DNA of 14,423 nucleotides from Bacteroidota bacterium (lineage in GTDB: Bacteria; Bacteroidota; Bacteroidia; Chitinophagales; Chitinophagaceae), in assembly GCA_028876035.1 (NCBI GenBank), contig JAGWTK010000057.1, positions 1-14,423 on the forward strand, written 5' to 3'. How positions within the stretch are numbered: the first letter of the stretch is position 1; every line of letters starts with the position of its first letter. This document shows positions 1-7,696 of the stretch, piece by piece. The notes below the pieces were generated by a model. The model was not told the origin of the DNA and made no database searches. It saw only the letters and a program-made list of their open reading frames with translations. Both the position numbers and the translations under genes were made by a program.

Positions 1-195
1 TCTGAGGAACTCTTCTGAGGAACTCTTCTGAGGAACTCTTCTGAGGAACTCTTCTGAGGAACTCTTCTGAGCAACTCTTCTGAGCAACTCTTCTGAGGAA
101 CTCTTCTGAGCAACTCTTCTGAGGAACTCTTCTGAGCAACTCTTCTGAGCAACTCTTTTGAGCAACTTTTCTGAGCAACTCTTCTGAGCAAAGTC
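1..195. repeat. 13-bp tandem repeat array (TCTGAGSAACTCT), cut by window edge
   Basis: Fifteen consecutive 13-bp units fill this stretch without a phase break. The consensus is TCTGAGSAACTCT, with unit position 7 alternating between G and C. Units 1-5, 8 and 10 carry G; the others carry C. Unit 13 (157-169) has two C-to-T changes, and the last unit (183-195) ends in AAAGTC instead of AACTCT. Each unit contains a small inverted repeat, GAG-N3-CTC. Because 13 is not a multiple of 3, the plus strand meets a TGA in every frame, while the minus strand has no stop codon in any frame. No reading frame with gene character is present. The array starts at the window edge, so its full length is unknown. 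Function unknown. Confidence 0.95.
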
Positions 196-402
196 AAAAT
201 TCAAAAGGAAAAAGTCAAAATCCTTACTGAAATCATCGATGCATCGCCATCAGCGTCGGGGATGCTTTAAGATATCGGGGCTATTTCATCTGTATTACCG
301 GTCCTTTACCTCAGATTTCCTCGTTCCTTTCATCAACCTGAGTGGAGGCTTTCTGGAGATTTTCTTCTGACAAAGTCATCAGAGAAAGTCTTCTGAGCAA
401 CT
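181..402. repeat. 222-bp direct repeat, copy 1
   Basis: This segment is followed directly by a second copy at 403 with an offset of 222 bp. The ends are nearly identical between copies: the A-rich part around 190-246, with the palindrome CGATGCATCG at 237-246, and the part around 290-378. The middle, roughly 250-290, has diverged. The last part (366-402) returns to 13-bp units: TCTGACAAAGTCA at 366, TCAGAGAAAGTCT at 379, then TCTGAGCAACTCT from 392. The non-repeat module (about 196-365) therefore sits inside the 13-bp lattice. The 8-mer CAAAGTCA occurs on both sides of it (189-196 and 371-378), which could be a target-site duplication or simply a repeat variant. No open reading frame of note. 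Function unknown; a small non-autonomous mobile element or a non-coding RNA module is possible. Confidence 0.85.
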
Positions 403-628
403 CTTCTGAGCAAACTCAAAATTCAAAAGGAAAAAGTCAAAACCCTTACTGAAATCATCGATGCATCGCCATCCGCGTCAGGCTTGCTATAATATCTCGA
501 CGGTTGTTTCATCGGTATTACCGGTCCTTTACCTCAGATTTCCTCGTTCCTTTCAACAACCCGAGTGGAGGCTTTCTGGAGATTTTTCTTCTGACAAAGT
601 CATCTGAGCAACGCTGCTTAGCAACCCG
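403..628. repeat. 222-bp direct repeat, copy 2, ending in 13-bp units
   Basis: Second copy of the unit starting at 181. The palindrome CGATGCATCG recurs at 459-468, exactly 222 bp after its first occurrence, and the block from about 513 to 602 matches copy 1 with few changes. The central part, about 472-512, differs most from copy 1. The segment ends with three 13-bp units: TCTGACAAAGTCA (590), TCTGAGCAACGCT (603) and a decayed GCTTAGCAACCCG (616), after which the repeat is lost. The copy looks older or less conserved at its right edge than copy 1. Non-coding as far as can be seen. Confidence 0.85.
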
Positions 629-855
629 TGTTCTTCACTGCTCCACCCGGATATTTCTCTTACCTGGCGGGTGATTTACTCAATTATACATGTTGAAACC
701 GGCAAGTTGAAGCTGCTGAAAAAACCTGCACAACAAGCTTGCTTTTCCAGGCATAGTTCCATCTTGGCCGAACCTTTGTTCCACTTAAGCATTTAGCGAA
801 AGCACCCTCAGTTTCCACGGGGCCAGGAAAACAACGCGCTGCCTGGCGCCTGGCA
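629..855. other. Intergenic stretch upstream of katG, no gene seen
   Basis: No convincing open reading frame, RNA gene or terminator is visible here. The only local structures are a tandem GCCTGGC pair (841-847 and 848-854) and a weak inverted pair, GCCAGG at 822-827 and CCTGGC at 842-847. The sequence is not related to the 13-bp array to its left. Confidence 0.6.
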
Positions 856-870
856 ATAGACAGTTTCTAT
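856..870. promoter_or_regulatory. Candidate OxyR-type operator upstream of katG
   Basis: The sequence ATAG-N7-CTAT (ATAGACAGTTTCTAT) is exactly the dyad core of the classical OxyR recognition site and lies 108 bp before the katG start. A full site has a second dyad one turn on. Here only a weak ATAA-N7-CGAT follows at 877-891, with 6 instead of 7 spacer bases, so the second half is degenerate. OxyR commonly activates katG in bacteria, including Bacteroidota. The site is seen in the sequence; its function is inferred, and no regulator gene is in the window. A second dyad, GGCAT at 892-896 with ATGCC at 907-911, lies closer to the start. I could not identify a clean Bacteroidota promoter (TTG, then TAnnTTTG). 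Confidence 0.5.
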
Positions 871-978
871 ATATTCATAAAAATTATCGATGGCATTTAT
901 TTAGTCATGCCCTGTAGTTTTAACCTTCAAACACTTACCTGTACACCCGTATCATAAACCTTTTAATAAGCATCAACG

Positions 979-3282
979 ATGGGAAACAACACAGACATCC
1001 AGGCAGCACATGCCAACGGAAACGGCACGGGCAAATGCCCCTTTTCAGGTGCCAGCCTCAATGCCAGTCCAAGTGCGGGAAACGGCACAAAGAACCGCGA
1101 CTGGTGGCCAACACAGCTTCGCCTCAACATTCTTCGGCAGCATTCTGATTTGTCCAACCCAATGGGACCATTCAACTACCGCGAAGCTTTCAAAAGCCTC
1201 GATCTCGAAGCACTCAAAAAAGACCTGCATGTACTCATGACTGATTCGCAGGACTGGTGGCCGGCCGACTTTGGTCACTACGGTGGACTTTTCATTCGCA
1301 TGGCCTGGCACAGCGCCGGTACCTACCGCGTGGGCGATGGTCGCGGTGGCGCAGGACAAGGACAGCAACGTTTCGCACCGCTCAATAGCTGGCCCGATAA
1401 CGTGAGCCTCGATAAAGCACGCCGCCTTTTATGGCCCATCAAGCAGAAGTACGGTAATAAAATTTCGTGGGCCGATTTGATGGTGCTGGCAGGTAATGTT
1501 GCACTGGAATCTATGGGCTTCAAAACCTTTGGATTTTCGGGCGGTCGTGAAGACACCTGGGAGGCGGAAGAAGCAGTATACTGGGGCGCAGAAACCACCT
1601 GGCTCGGCGGCGATCTCCGCTATGGCCATGGCTCTCCCGGCGTACCAAAAGCAGGCGGTGTCGTATCAGCGGATGATAAAGCCGATGGCGATATCCATTC
1701 CCGCAACCTTGAAAAACCACTGGCTGCAGTGCAAATGGGTTTGATATACGTAAACCCCGAAGGTCCCGATGGCAACCCGGATCCCATCGCTGCGGCTAAG
1801 GATATCCGTGATACATTCGGAAGAATGGCCATGAACGACGAAGAAACAGTGGCATTGATCGCAGGCGGACATACCTTCGGCAAAACCCACGGTGCCGCAC
1901 CTTCTACCCATGTAGGCAAAGAACCCGAAGCCGCTGCCATCGAAGAACAGGGTTTTGGCTGGAGCAATAGCTACAAGTCCGGTAAAGGAGCAGATGCCAT
2001 AACAAGCGGACTGGAGGTTACCTGGACAAAAACACCCACTCAATGGAGTAATAACTTTTTTGAAAACTTGTTTGGATTCGAATGGGAACTGACCAAGAGT
2101 CCGGCGGGTGCCCACCAGTGGGTAGCAAAAGACGCAGCTGAGATTATTCCCGATGCGTTTGATAAGAACAAAAAACGTAAGCCCACCATGCTTACCACCG
2201 ATCTCTCACTGCGCTTTGACCCCGCTTATGAAAAGATCTCGCGGAAGTTTTTAAATGAACCCGATGCGTTTGCAGATGCATTCGCCCGCGCCTGGTTCAA
2301 ACTTACCCACCGCGATATGGGTCCCCGCAGCCGTTATCTTGGCGCAGATGTTCCCGCGGAAGAATTGCTCTGGCAGGATCCCATTCCCGCAGTCAATCAC
2401 CCACTGGTTGATGCCAACGATATCGCATCGCTAAAAGCAAAACTCCTCGAATCTGGTTTAACGGTTTCAGAACTGGTAACAAATGCATGGGCGTCTGCCT
2501 CTACTTTCCGTGGGAGCGACAAACGCGGCGGTGCCAACGGCGCACGCATTCGCCTGGCACCCCAACGTTACTGGCAGGCGAATAATCCTGCGCAGTTAAG
2601 TAAGGTATTGGGTGTATTGGAAAAAGTTCAGCAAGCATTCAATGCTGCCGGCAACGAAAAGAAAATCTCACTGGCCGATCTGATTGTGCTCGGGGGAGTA
2701 GCCGCCATTGAAAAAGCAGCGAAAGACGCTGGTTATACCCTTACCGTTCCGTTCACCGCGGGTCGCATGGATGCATCACAGGAACAAACCGATGTTGAAT
2801 CCTTCCAATACCTCGAACCTATTGCCGATGGATTCCGCAATTACCGCAACCCCAAATCTTTTGTACGAACCGAAGAAATGCTGATCGATAAAGCGCAGCT
2901 GCTCACCCTCACAGCACCGGAATTGACGGTACTGGTGGGAGGCTTACGTGCACTCAATGCCAACTTTGATGGTTCGGCTCATGGTGTATTTACAGAACGT
3001 CCGGGCGTACTCACGAATGATTTCTTTGTGAACCTGCTCGACATGAGCACTGCCTGGAAAGCCACCAGCGCCGACAAAGAACTCTTCGAAGGCACCGATC
3101 GCAAAACGGGTGCACGCAAATGGACCGCTACCCGCGCCGACCTGGTATTTGGTTCACATGCTGAGCTGCGTGCTATCGCTGAAGTATATGCGCAGAACGA
3201 TGCAAAAGAAAAATTCCTGCATGATTTTGTAGCAGCCTGGAACAAAGTGATGAACCTCGATCGCTTTGATTTGATTAAGTAA
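979..3282 (+). CDS. katG: Catalase-peroxidase KatG
   Basis: This 767-residue protein is a bifunctional haem catalase-peroxidase that breaks down hydrogen peroxide in the cytoplasm. The distal haem pocket is RMAWHSAGTYR with Arg107, Trp110 and His111. The proximal histidine is His298 in GGHTFGKTHG. The Met-Tyr-Trp adduct needed for catalase activity is complete: Trp110, Tyr257 (IYVNPEGP) and Met283 (RMAMND). Asp140 (NSWPDN) and Ser343 (AITSGLEV, the position of M. tuberculosis Ser315) are also present. Both the catalytic N-terminal and the haem-less C-terminal peroxidase-like domains are full length. There is no signal peptide; GKCPFSG near residue 18 is usual for the family. Compared with remembered M. 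tuberculosis numbering, about 25 extra residues lie before the adduct Tyr, around 216-240, in loop LL1. Single gene, with an OxyR-like dyad upstream and a hairpin terminator downstream. Confidence 0.98.
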   Translation: MGNNTDIQAAHANGNGTGKCPFSGASLNASPSAGNGTKNRDWWPTQLRLNILRQHSDLSNPMGPFNYREAFKSLDLEALKKDLHVLMTDSQDWWPADFGHYGGLFIRMAWHSAGTYRVGDGRGGAGQGQQRFAPLNSWPDNVSLDKARRLLWPIKQKYGNKISWADLMVLAGNVALESMGFKTFGFSGGREDTWEAEEAVYWGAETTWLGGDLRYGHGSPGVPKAGGVVSADDKADGDIHSRNLEKPLAAVQMGLIYVNPEGPDGNPDPIAAAKDIRDTFGRMAMNDEETVALIAGGHTFGKTHGAAPSTHVGKEPEAAAIEEQGFGWSNSYKSGKGADAITSGLEVTWTKTPTQWSNNFFENLFGFEWELTKSPAGAHQWVAKDAAEIIPDAFDKNKKRKPTMLTTDLSLRFDPAYEKISRKFLNEPDAFADAFARAWFKLTHRDMGPRSRYLGADVPAEELLWQDPIPAVNHPLVDANDIASLKAKLLESGLTVSELVTNAWASASTFRGSDKRGGANGARIRLAPQRYWQANNPAQLSKVLGVLEKVQQAFNAAGNEKKISLADLIVLGGVAAIEKAAKDAGYTLTVPFTAGRMDASQEQTDVESFQYLEPIADGFRNYRNPKSFVRTEEMLIDKAQLLTLTAPELTVLVGGLRALNANFDGSAHGVFTERPGVLTNDFFVNLLDMSTAWKATSADKELFEGTDRKTGARKWTATRADLVFGSHAELRAIAEVYAQNDAKEKFLHDFVAAWNKVMNLDRFDLIK

Positions 3283-3305
3283 GAAGAAAAACCTGCTATT
3301 CTTAT

Positions 3306-3335
3306 AAAGATGGTCAGCAATGGCCATCTTTTTTT
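3306..3335 (+). terminator. Rho-independent terminator of katG
   Basis: The arms AAAGATGGTC (3306-3315) and GGCCATCTTT (3322-3331) pair over 10 bp with one G-U, around a 6-base loop, and end in a run of seven T (3329-3335). It starts 24 bp after the katG stop and lies just before the end of the converging gene at 3338. It may therefore also stop minus-strand transcripts, although the T-run on that side is weak. Confidence 0.85.
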
Positions 3336-3337
3336 AT

Positions 3338-3772
3338 TTACAGCACATATTCTGTGAATTTCTTACTATGGAATAGCAGTGGCACACCAACAGCTGTCAA
3401 TAGTCCCAGCATTAGTACAATACCCGAAGCTTCGTAATGAAACTGCGTATTCACGCTGGCAATTGCTGAACGATGGAAATATTGCAGTCGCCAGATGCCA
3501 ATGCATGTAAGCAGGAGAAACAAACCGGCAAATACCCATTCTCCCTTTCCCTTCAGCCTTACAAACCAGTAATAAATGGCCCCTACTACCAGGAAAAGAA
3601 TATTCACGGCAAAGATGAGGGTAGCTACATTGATGATCGAAGACAGCGGGAAATGCAGCACCTGCGTAAAGAAAAGGTTGTACCCCATACTTAGCACTGT
3701 CCCTATTAAACCAACAAATATGCAGGTCATATACGACCTGTAAAAAACGCTGCGTTCAAAATCCCTTTCCAT
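3338..3772 (-). CDS. Four-helix membrane protein, function unknown
   Basis: This is a 144-residue protein that I do not recognise as a named family. It has four hydrophobic segments: about 16-38, 45-68, 76-96 and 113-132. The short charged N-terminus (MERDFERSVF) and the C-terminal tail are probably cytoplasmic, which fits an even number of helices. The loops are short and no catalytic or metal-binding motif is visible. The gene converges with katG, with the stop codons 55 bp apart and a hairpin between them. It lies upstream of nothing else on its strand, so it is probably transcribed alone. The start is the first ATG of the open frame and is followed directly by a plausible N-terminus. Confidence 0.75.
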   Translation of the reverse strand: MERDFERSVFYRSYMTCIFVGLIGTVLSMGYNLFFTQVLHFPLSSIINVATLIFAVNILFLVVGAIYYWFVRLKGKGEWVFAGLFLLLTCIGIWRLQYFHRSAIASVNTQFHYEASGIVLMLGLLTAVGVPLLFHSKKFTEYVL

Positions 3773-3880
3773 ACATTGTTTTTACATGACAGGGAAAATA
3801 CCCTCCATAAAGGTACGCACTATGAAATGGCAACAGGAGCGAAACAAGTTAAATCGGCATTAGGATTATGGCTCATCCAT

Positions 3881-3920
3881 AAAAAAAGGAGGCACCCCGG
3901 CCAATAGCCGAAGCGCCCCT
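3881..3920 (-). terminator. Rho-independent terminator of the PepSY-like gene
   Basis: Read on the minus strand, AGGGGCGCTTCGGC (3920-3907) pairs with GCCGGGGTGCCTCC (3901-3888) around a 5-base loop. Thirteen of 14 positions pair if G-U pairs are allowed, and a run of seven T follows (3887-3881). On the plus strand the G-U positions become mismatches, so the structure is directional and belongs to the minus-strand gene, whose stop lies 15 bp away. Confidence 0.85.
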
Positions 3921-3935
3921 ATGAACCCCCTGCGA

Positions 3936-4520
3936 TTATTGTATGCTCGTAAAGTATTGAATGTTGCCGCCTGGATCCGATTCCAGCACAATTTTCTTAC
4001 CCTCTTTGGACAATTCGATAAAATAATTATCCGCATCCTCAAAGGGCCGGTTGAAAATTATCATATCCGATTCGTTGGCTTCATTGTCATCGAAGAAAAC
4101 AACCCCGTCTACCGAATAGTCAGCATATCGTTCGTTGATGTACTGCCGGGCAGCTGCAGGCAGTTCAGAAAACGATTTATACTGCGTGGTTCCCACCAGC
4201 ACCGCATCACGATCATAGTAAGCCGATTCAACAACGCCGTTGATGTCGAAGCTGGCGATATCGAAAGCACCGTCATGGCGCCAATTAACATTCGCCTGCT
4301 TCCCAAAATCGTGATAGAAAGACTGCTCGGAAAAATAACTTACTTCATTCGCCGCCTGTTTTCTCATGGCGCGGCGTTCATCCCTGCGTTCTGTGCGGTC
4401 AGGATTTTTAATCGTGGCACTGCCTGCATCTGAGGCTGACACAGATATATTGTCGGTTTGCGCAAAAGATGAAACGGCGAACAGGAAAGCGGTTGCTGAG
4501 AGCACTGCATACTTTTTCAT
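3936..4520 (-). CDS. Secreted PepSY-like protein
   Basis: The product has 194 residues and starts at MKKYAVLSATAFLFAVSSFA, a clear signal peptide with likely cleavage after residue 20 (SFA-Q). The open frame runs 50 codons further upstream, but that extension has no signal-peptide character and is rejected as the start. After a charged linker rich in Arg and Glu (about 38-57) comes a small alpha/beta domain. The segment LPAAARQYINERYADYSVDG (120-139) followed by acidic strands resembles the PepSY-like/BLIP-like periplasmic families common in Bacteroidota; this is a recollection of the pattern and was not tested by search. No catalytic residues are visible. It follows the T9SS protein gene on the same strand after 357 bp and has its own strong terminator, so it is probably a separate unit. 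Role unknown; perhaps ligand binding or inhibition in the envelope. Confidence 0.75.
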   Translation of the reverse strand: MKKYAVLSATAFLFAVSSFAQTDNISVSASDAGSATIKNPDRTERRDERRAMRKQAANEVSYFSEQSFYHDFGKQANVNWRHDGAFDIASFDINGVVESAYYDRDAVLVGTTQYKSFSELPAAARQYINERYADYSVDGVVFFDDNEANESDMIIFNRPFEDADNYFIELSKEGKKIVLESDPGGNIQYFTSIQ

Positions 4521-4877
4521 GATATATAGTTTAAAAATGATGAAATCGATGTCATAAATTCCGGCAAGCAACATCGTCATCTTTGAAACCCCGAGTGCAT
4601 CTGAGCTGAAAGCAAACAGCGGGTTTAATGTCTTATGGTATTTTAATTCTTTGGTTAAGTGGCTTAACAATCGCTAATGTTTTCTGAAAGCGATCAATGT
4701 ATGAGTTCCCTTCTTCATGGCAGTTAGTACGCGGAATGAATACACTGCTGTAAATGATGCAGGTTTAACGCAAAAAGATGGTGAGCGTTTGCAAATGAAT
4801 TGTGAAACGATTAGAACCTTTTCAACAAGATAACTATGTGCGTTCAGGCAGACAAATGGTTGCCGGCAAGCGTATCG
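4521..4877. other. Intergenic region with a short palindrome
   Basis: No gene is visible in these 357 bp between two minus-strand genes. One compact dyad stands out: GTTAAG (4654-4659), TGG, CTTAAC (4663-4668), about 135 bp upstream of the PepSY-like start codon. It could be an operator or chance, and no T-run follows it. I found no convincing terminator for the large gene that ends at 4878 and no clean TTG/TAnnTTTG promoter for the gene that starts at 4520. Confidence 0.4.
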
Positions 4878-7577
4878 TTAGCGAACCAGCAATACGGAGC
4901 CATTTATGGAAGAAAGTTTGCCGGATGCATCGCGATAACTTGCCATCCAGACAAATGTTCCCGGCTGCTGAAGTCTGCCACCAACACTGCCATCCCAACC
5001 TATAGAAGGATCACGGGACTCAAAGATTTTCTGTCCCCAGCGATTAAAAATGATCAGTGAATATCCGGCAACAACGCTGTTGTACACCGGCTTGAACAAA
5101 TCGTTGCGACCGTCTTTGTTTGGAGAAAAAGCAGAGGGGAAAATCAACGCACATGATCCCATACTAACTAAAACAGAATCCCTTCCTGTGCCACAACTGT
5201 TGGTAGCTGAAGCGAAATACAAGCCCGGACCAGTGACCAAAAAGCTGCCAGCGTTCGATCCATCCTGCCAGCTCACATCAGTAGTAAGTCCGCTGTATAA
5301 TTGCTTTGTCTGTCCCTTACACAGCTCGAAGTCCGGACCAAGATTAATTTCCGGTGGTCTTTTGCCGGAAATATGTGTTCCATAGGTTCTTGAGCAACCC
5401 TGCTTTGTAACGATCACGGCATAGTTTCCGGGCTTTCGAACCATGATCTCCGGGGATGTACTTCCATCCTGCCACAAATAGGATTCCCCGGAGGCAATCG
5501 CTGCATTTAGCGACAAGGAATCGTTAACACAAAGAAAGCTTTCTGAAGCGAAGATAGCGGCCGGCAAAGGCCCAGGATCAACGACAATGCTATCACGGAA
5601 AACGCACCCGTTGGCACTCGTTGCGTTACACCAATAAAGACCGGGAAGTGCTACTTCGATCTGCGGAGAACTGCTTCCATTACTCCATAAATATTGTAAT
5701 GAGTTATTATGTGCCGACAATTGAATAACCGGGGATTGGCAAAAGCTGGTATCCTTTCCAAGATCAATCGGCGTGACCGCTTTGGAAAGAACCTGAATGC
5801 TGTCGATTGCAGCACAGGCCCCAACCCTGGTCGTACGCCAGTAGATTCCCGGCCCTTGTACAGCAATCACTGCTGTGTTCGCACCGGTGTTCCATTGAAA
5901 ACCCGCACCCTGCAATGAGCGCCCGATGGAAACGGGAAAAGCATTGTTGCAAACAACCGTATCGTTACCGATGAATCCATCTGGCCTGGTTATGTATTGA
6001 ACGTTAATCGTATCATTCCATGTACAGCTGGCATTGGAAATTTTCACGGCGTAGCTACCCGCTTTCTTCACAATAAAGCTATCCAATACAGACCCGTCCT
6101 GCCAGGTATAGTTAACGTCCTTGATGCCCGGTTTAAGAACAAGTGCGCTCCCTTCACACATTATTGTATCGGGTCCCAGGATACCTGCGTATCCTCCTGC
6201 ATAGATTTTCCTGCGTATCGTGTCTGTGCGGCACGGGCCATATATAACGGCATTGGCAAGGTACTCTCCGGCAATGGAGTATTGGTGGATGACATGTTGA
6301 CCAGTAGCCGTGTTCAGCGTGCCCGCCGCGATGTCGCCAAAATCCCAGCGCACAGAATCAACGATTCCCGCATTGATATCAAAGCTGATACTGGTGGAAG
6401 TGCAATTGTTAGTAACAGTTAAATCGGGGTTGGTATTGAAATAAGATTGTACAAAATTGGGCAATCCGTGTTCGCTCAGTGCCGGCGTTGGTAATGGAAA
6501 ATATTCACGCACAAAGTTGCATCCCGTGCCCACAACTCCCGGTCGTGTTATTGCACCGAGATAGGGTGCTTCAGAAAATGCAATATAGATTTTTCCGTCG
6601 GGCGCCAGCTGCAGTGCTCCCGCCTGATTTAAAGTGGCCGACGCTTCCAGGATCACCCTGGAAGCCGTTATGGCAGCAGGAGACCCCTGGGTAAGGTCGT
6701 ACTGGAGAAGGTTACTTCCAAAGCCCGTACTGCAACTGCGCACTTCACTTACATACAACAACCTTGAATCGCAGGAGAACTCCAGACCGTAACAACTACA
6801 GTAGCCATCACTCATATAATCTGCTATCACGGTCGCATTGCTGATATTACCCGTAGCTGCATCGAAATCATACACCTCTGTGTGTGTACCCGAGTAGGCC
6901 GCCGCCAGCTTTTTGCCATCAGGCGAAAAACGCAGGTAGCCATGGTCGATATACTTATAGTACTTTTCTCCGCAGGTAATGGTTACCGGTTTTGTATCCA
7001 GGCCTGCCGCCGTTATCCTGAATTCATAAAAATTGTTACTACTTGCCTGGTGTGTCAGTACCCATATATCCTTTCCGTTTGAATGCCGGATACCAGCTAT
7101 CATTTCATTTTCGTAGGCGTACAGAAGCAACGTATTTTTCTGGACTACATCGCCTTTGCCGCCATTTCTCCGGATGTTCACGATGGAATAGCGAAACCCT
7201 GCGTTCGTAGAAATGTTATTACTCTCGTCTACCGTAAAAACATAATACAAGCTGTCGTTGCCGGGATGGGGCACTATCAATGATGATTGAGATGAGCTGC
7301 CGGTGCCACCACCCAGCAGGCCAGTACCATTCGGCATTGGCTGATGGTTTCGGTCCCATACTGTAGTTCCATCGGTATAAAATAAAAGATGTCCATCACG
7401 GTCGCTGATCACCGAACAACCTTCGGTAGTAGACAAAGCGCCGGCCTGGAATAGTGGCGCACCCCCAGAAAAGTTTAAACCCGCATTCTTACCAAAAAAC
7501 CAGTTCAAGGTTTCCTGCTGCGCGAACAGGTAACTGCTCGCCGCCAACAGAATTGCAATAGTAATTCCCTGTCTCAT
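4878..7577 (-). CDS. Large secreted surface protein with T9SS type B (gliding-motility CHU_C-like) C-terminal domain
   Basis: The protein has 899 residues. The start is MRQGITIAILLAASSYLFAQ, a signal peptide with cleavage near residue 19-20; the frame is open 40 codons further up, but that part is not protein-like. Residues about 22-380 form a repetitive beta region, probably a propeller, with motifs such as FYTDGTTVWDRN (66-77) and FSPDGKKLA (217-225). A PKD-type domain follows (about 385-460, WDFGD at 411-415). Five Ig-like repeats of about 60-75 residues follow (about 467-806), each with a G.DT..C-like start and a G.Y....... end. The last ~90 residues carry the type B sorting domain: FPSAFSPNKDGRNDLFKP (813-830), FNRWGQKIFE (844-853), WDGS (861-864). 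In Bacteroidota such domains direct export by the type IX system and attachment to or release from the surface. An adhesin or surface scaffold role is inferred; no enzyme motif is seen. Confidence 0.93.
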   Translation of the reverse strand: MRQGITIAILLAASSYLFAQQETLNWFFGKNAGLNFSGGAPLFQAGALSTTEGCSVISDRDGHLLFYTDGTTVWDRNHQPMPNGTGLLGGGTGSSSQSSLIVPHPGNDSLYYVFTVDESNNISTNAGFRYSIVNIRRNGGKGDVVQKNTLLLYAYENEMIAGIRHSNGKDIWVLTHQASSNNFYEFRITAAGLDTKPVTITCGEKYYKYIDHGYLRFSPDGKKLAAAYSGTHTEVYDFDAATGNISNATVIADYMSDGYCSCYGLEFSCDSRLLYVSEVRSCSTGFGSNLLQYDLTQGSPAAITASRVILEASATLNQAGALQLAPDGKIYIAFSEAPYLGAITRPGVVGTGCNFVREYFPLPTPALSEHGLPNFVQSYFNTNPDLTVTNNCTSTSISFDINAGIVDSVRWDFGDIAAGTLNTATGQHVIHQYSIAGEYLANAVIYGPCRTDTIRRKIYAGGYAGILGPDTIMCEGSALVLKPGIKDVNYTWQDGSVLDSFIVKKAGSYAVKISNASCTWNDTINVQYITRPDGFIGNDTVVCNNAFPVSIGRSLQGAGFQWNTGANTAVIAVQGPGIYWRTTRVGACAAIDSIQVLSKAVTPIDLGKDTSFCQSPVIQLSAHNNSLQYLWSNGSSSPQIEVALPGLYWCNATSANGCVFRDSIVVDPGPLPAAIFASESFLCVNDSLSLNAAIASGESYLWQDGSTSPEIMVRKPGNYAVIVTKQGCSRTYGTHISGKRPPEINLGPDFELCKGQTKQLYSGLTTDVSWQDGSNAGSFLVTGPGLYFASATNSCGTGRDSVLVSMGSCALIFPSAFSPNKDGRNDLFKPVYNSVVAGYSLIIFNRWGQKIFESRDPSIGWDGSVGGRLQQPGTFVWMASYRDASGKLSSINGSVLLVR

Positions 7578-7656
7578 AAACAAACATCCGATATAAAGAA
7601 CCGCATCTGCGGTGATATACAAAATGAATGAACTTAATTGATTCTTCCGTTTAATG

Positions 7657-7696
7657 CTGTCCCCTGTAAGTGGACAGATTTTCTGGCATTGGGACA
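7657..7696. other. Nested inverted repeats, possible insertion-sequence end or operator
   Basis: CTGTCC (7657-7662) and GGACAG (7672-7677) form a 6-bp dyad with a 9-base loop. An overlapping TGTCCC (7658-7663) also pairs with GGGACA (7691-7696), so two alternative dyads share one arm. The segment lies about 80 bp upstream of the T9SS protein gene and 150 bp upstream of the lipoprotein gene, in their divergent spacer. Boundaries such as TGTCCC...GGGACA can belong to insertion-sequence ends, but no transposase remains nearby. Function unproven. Confidence 0.3.

Noticed and set aside
1..195. CRISPR array
   Set aside because: The units are 13 bp and directly adjacent, without unique spacers of constant length, and no cas gene is present.
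892..911. GGCAT/ATGCC inverted repeat as a defined katG operator
   Set aside because: Only 5 bp per arm with a 10-base gap; too weak to assign on its own.
1666..2115. Long minus-strand open frame of 149 codons inside katG
   Set aside because: It is a shadow of katG: it is fully contained, lies on the opposite strand, and has no domain or start-site support.
3960..4433. Plus-strand open frame of 170 codons opposite the PepSY-like gene
   Set aside because: It overlaps a gene with a signal peptide and terminator on the other strand, and its sequence has no recognisable domain.
4521..4670. Upstream extension of the PepSY-like gene by 50 codons
   Set aside because: A textbook signal peptide starts at the internal Met (4520). 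A leader before it would block export.
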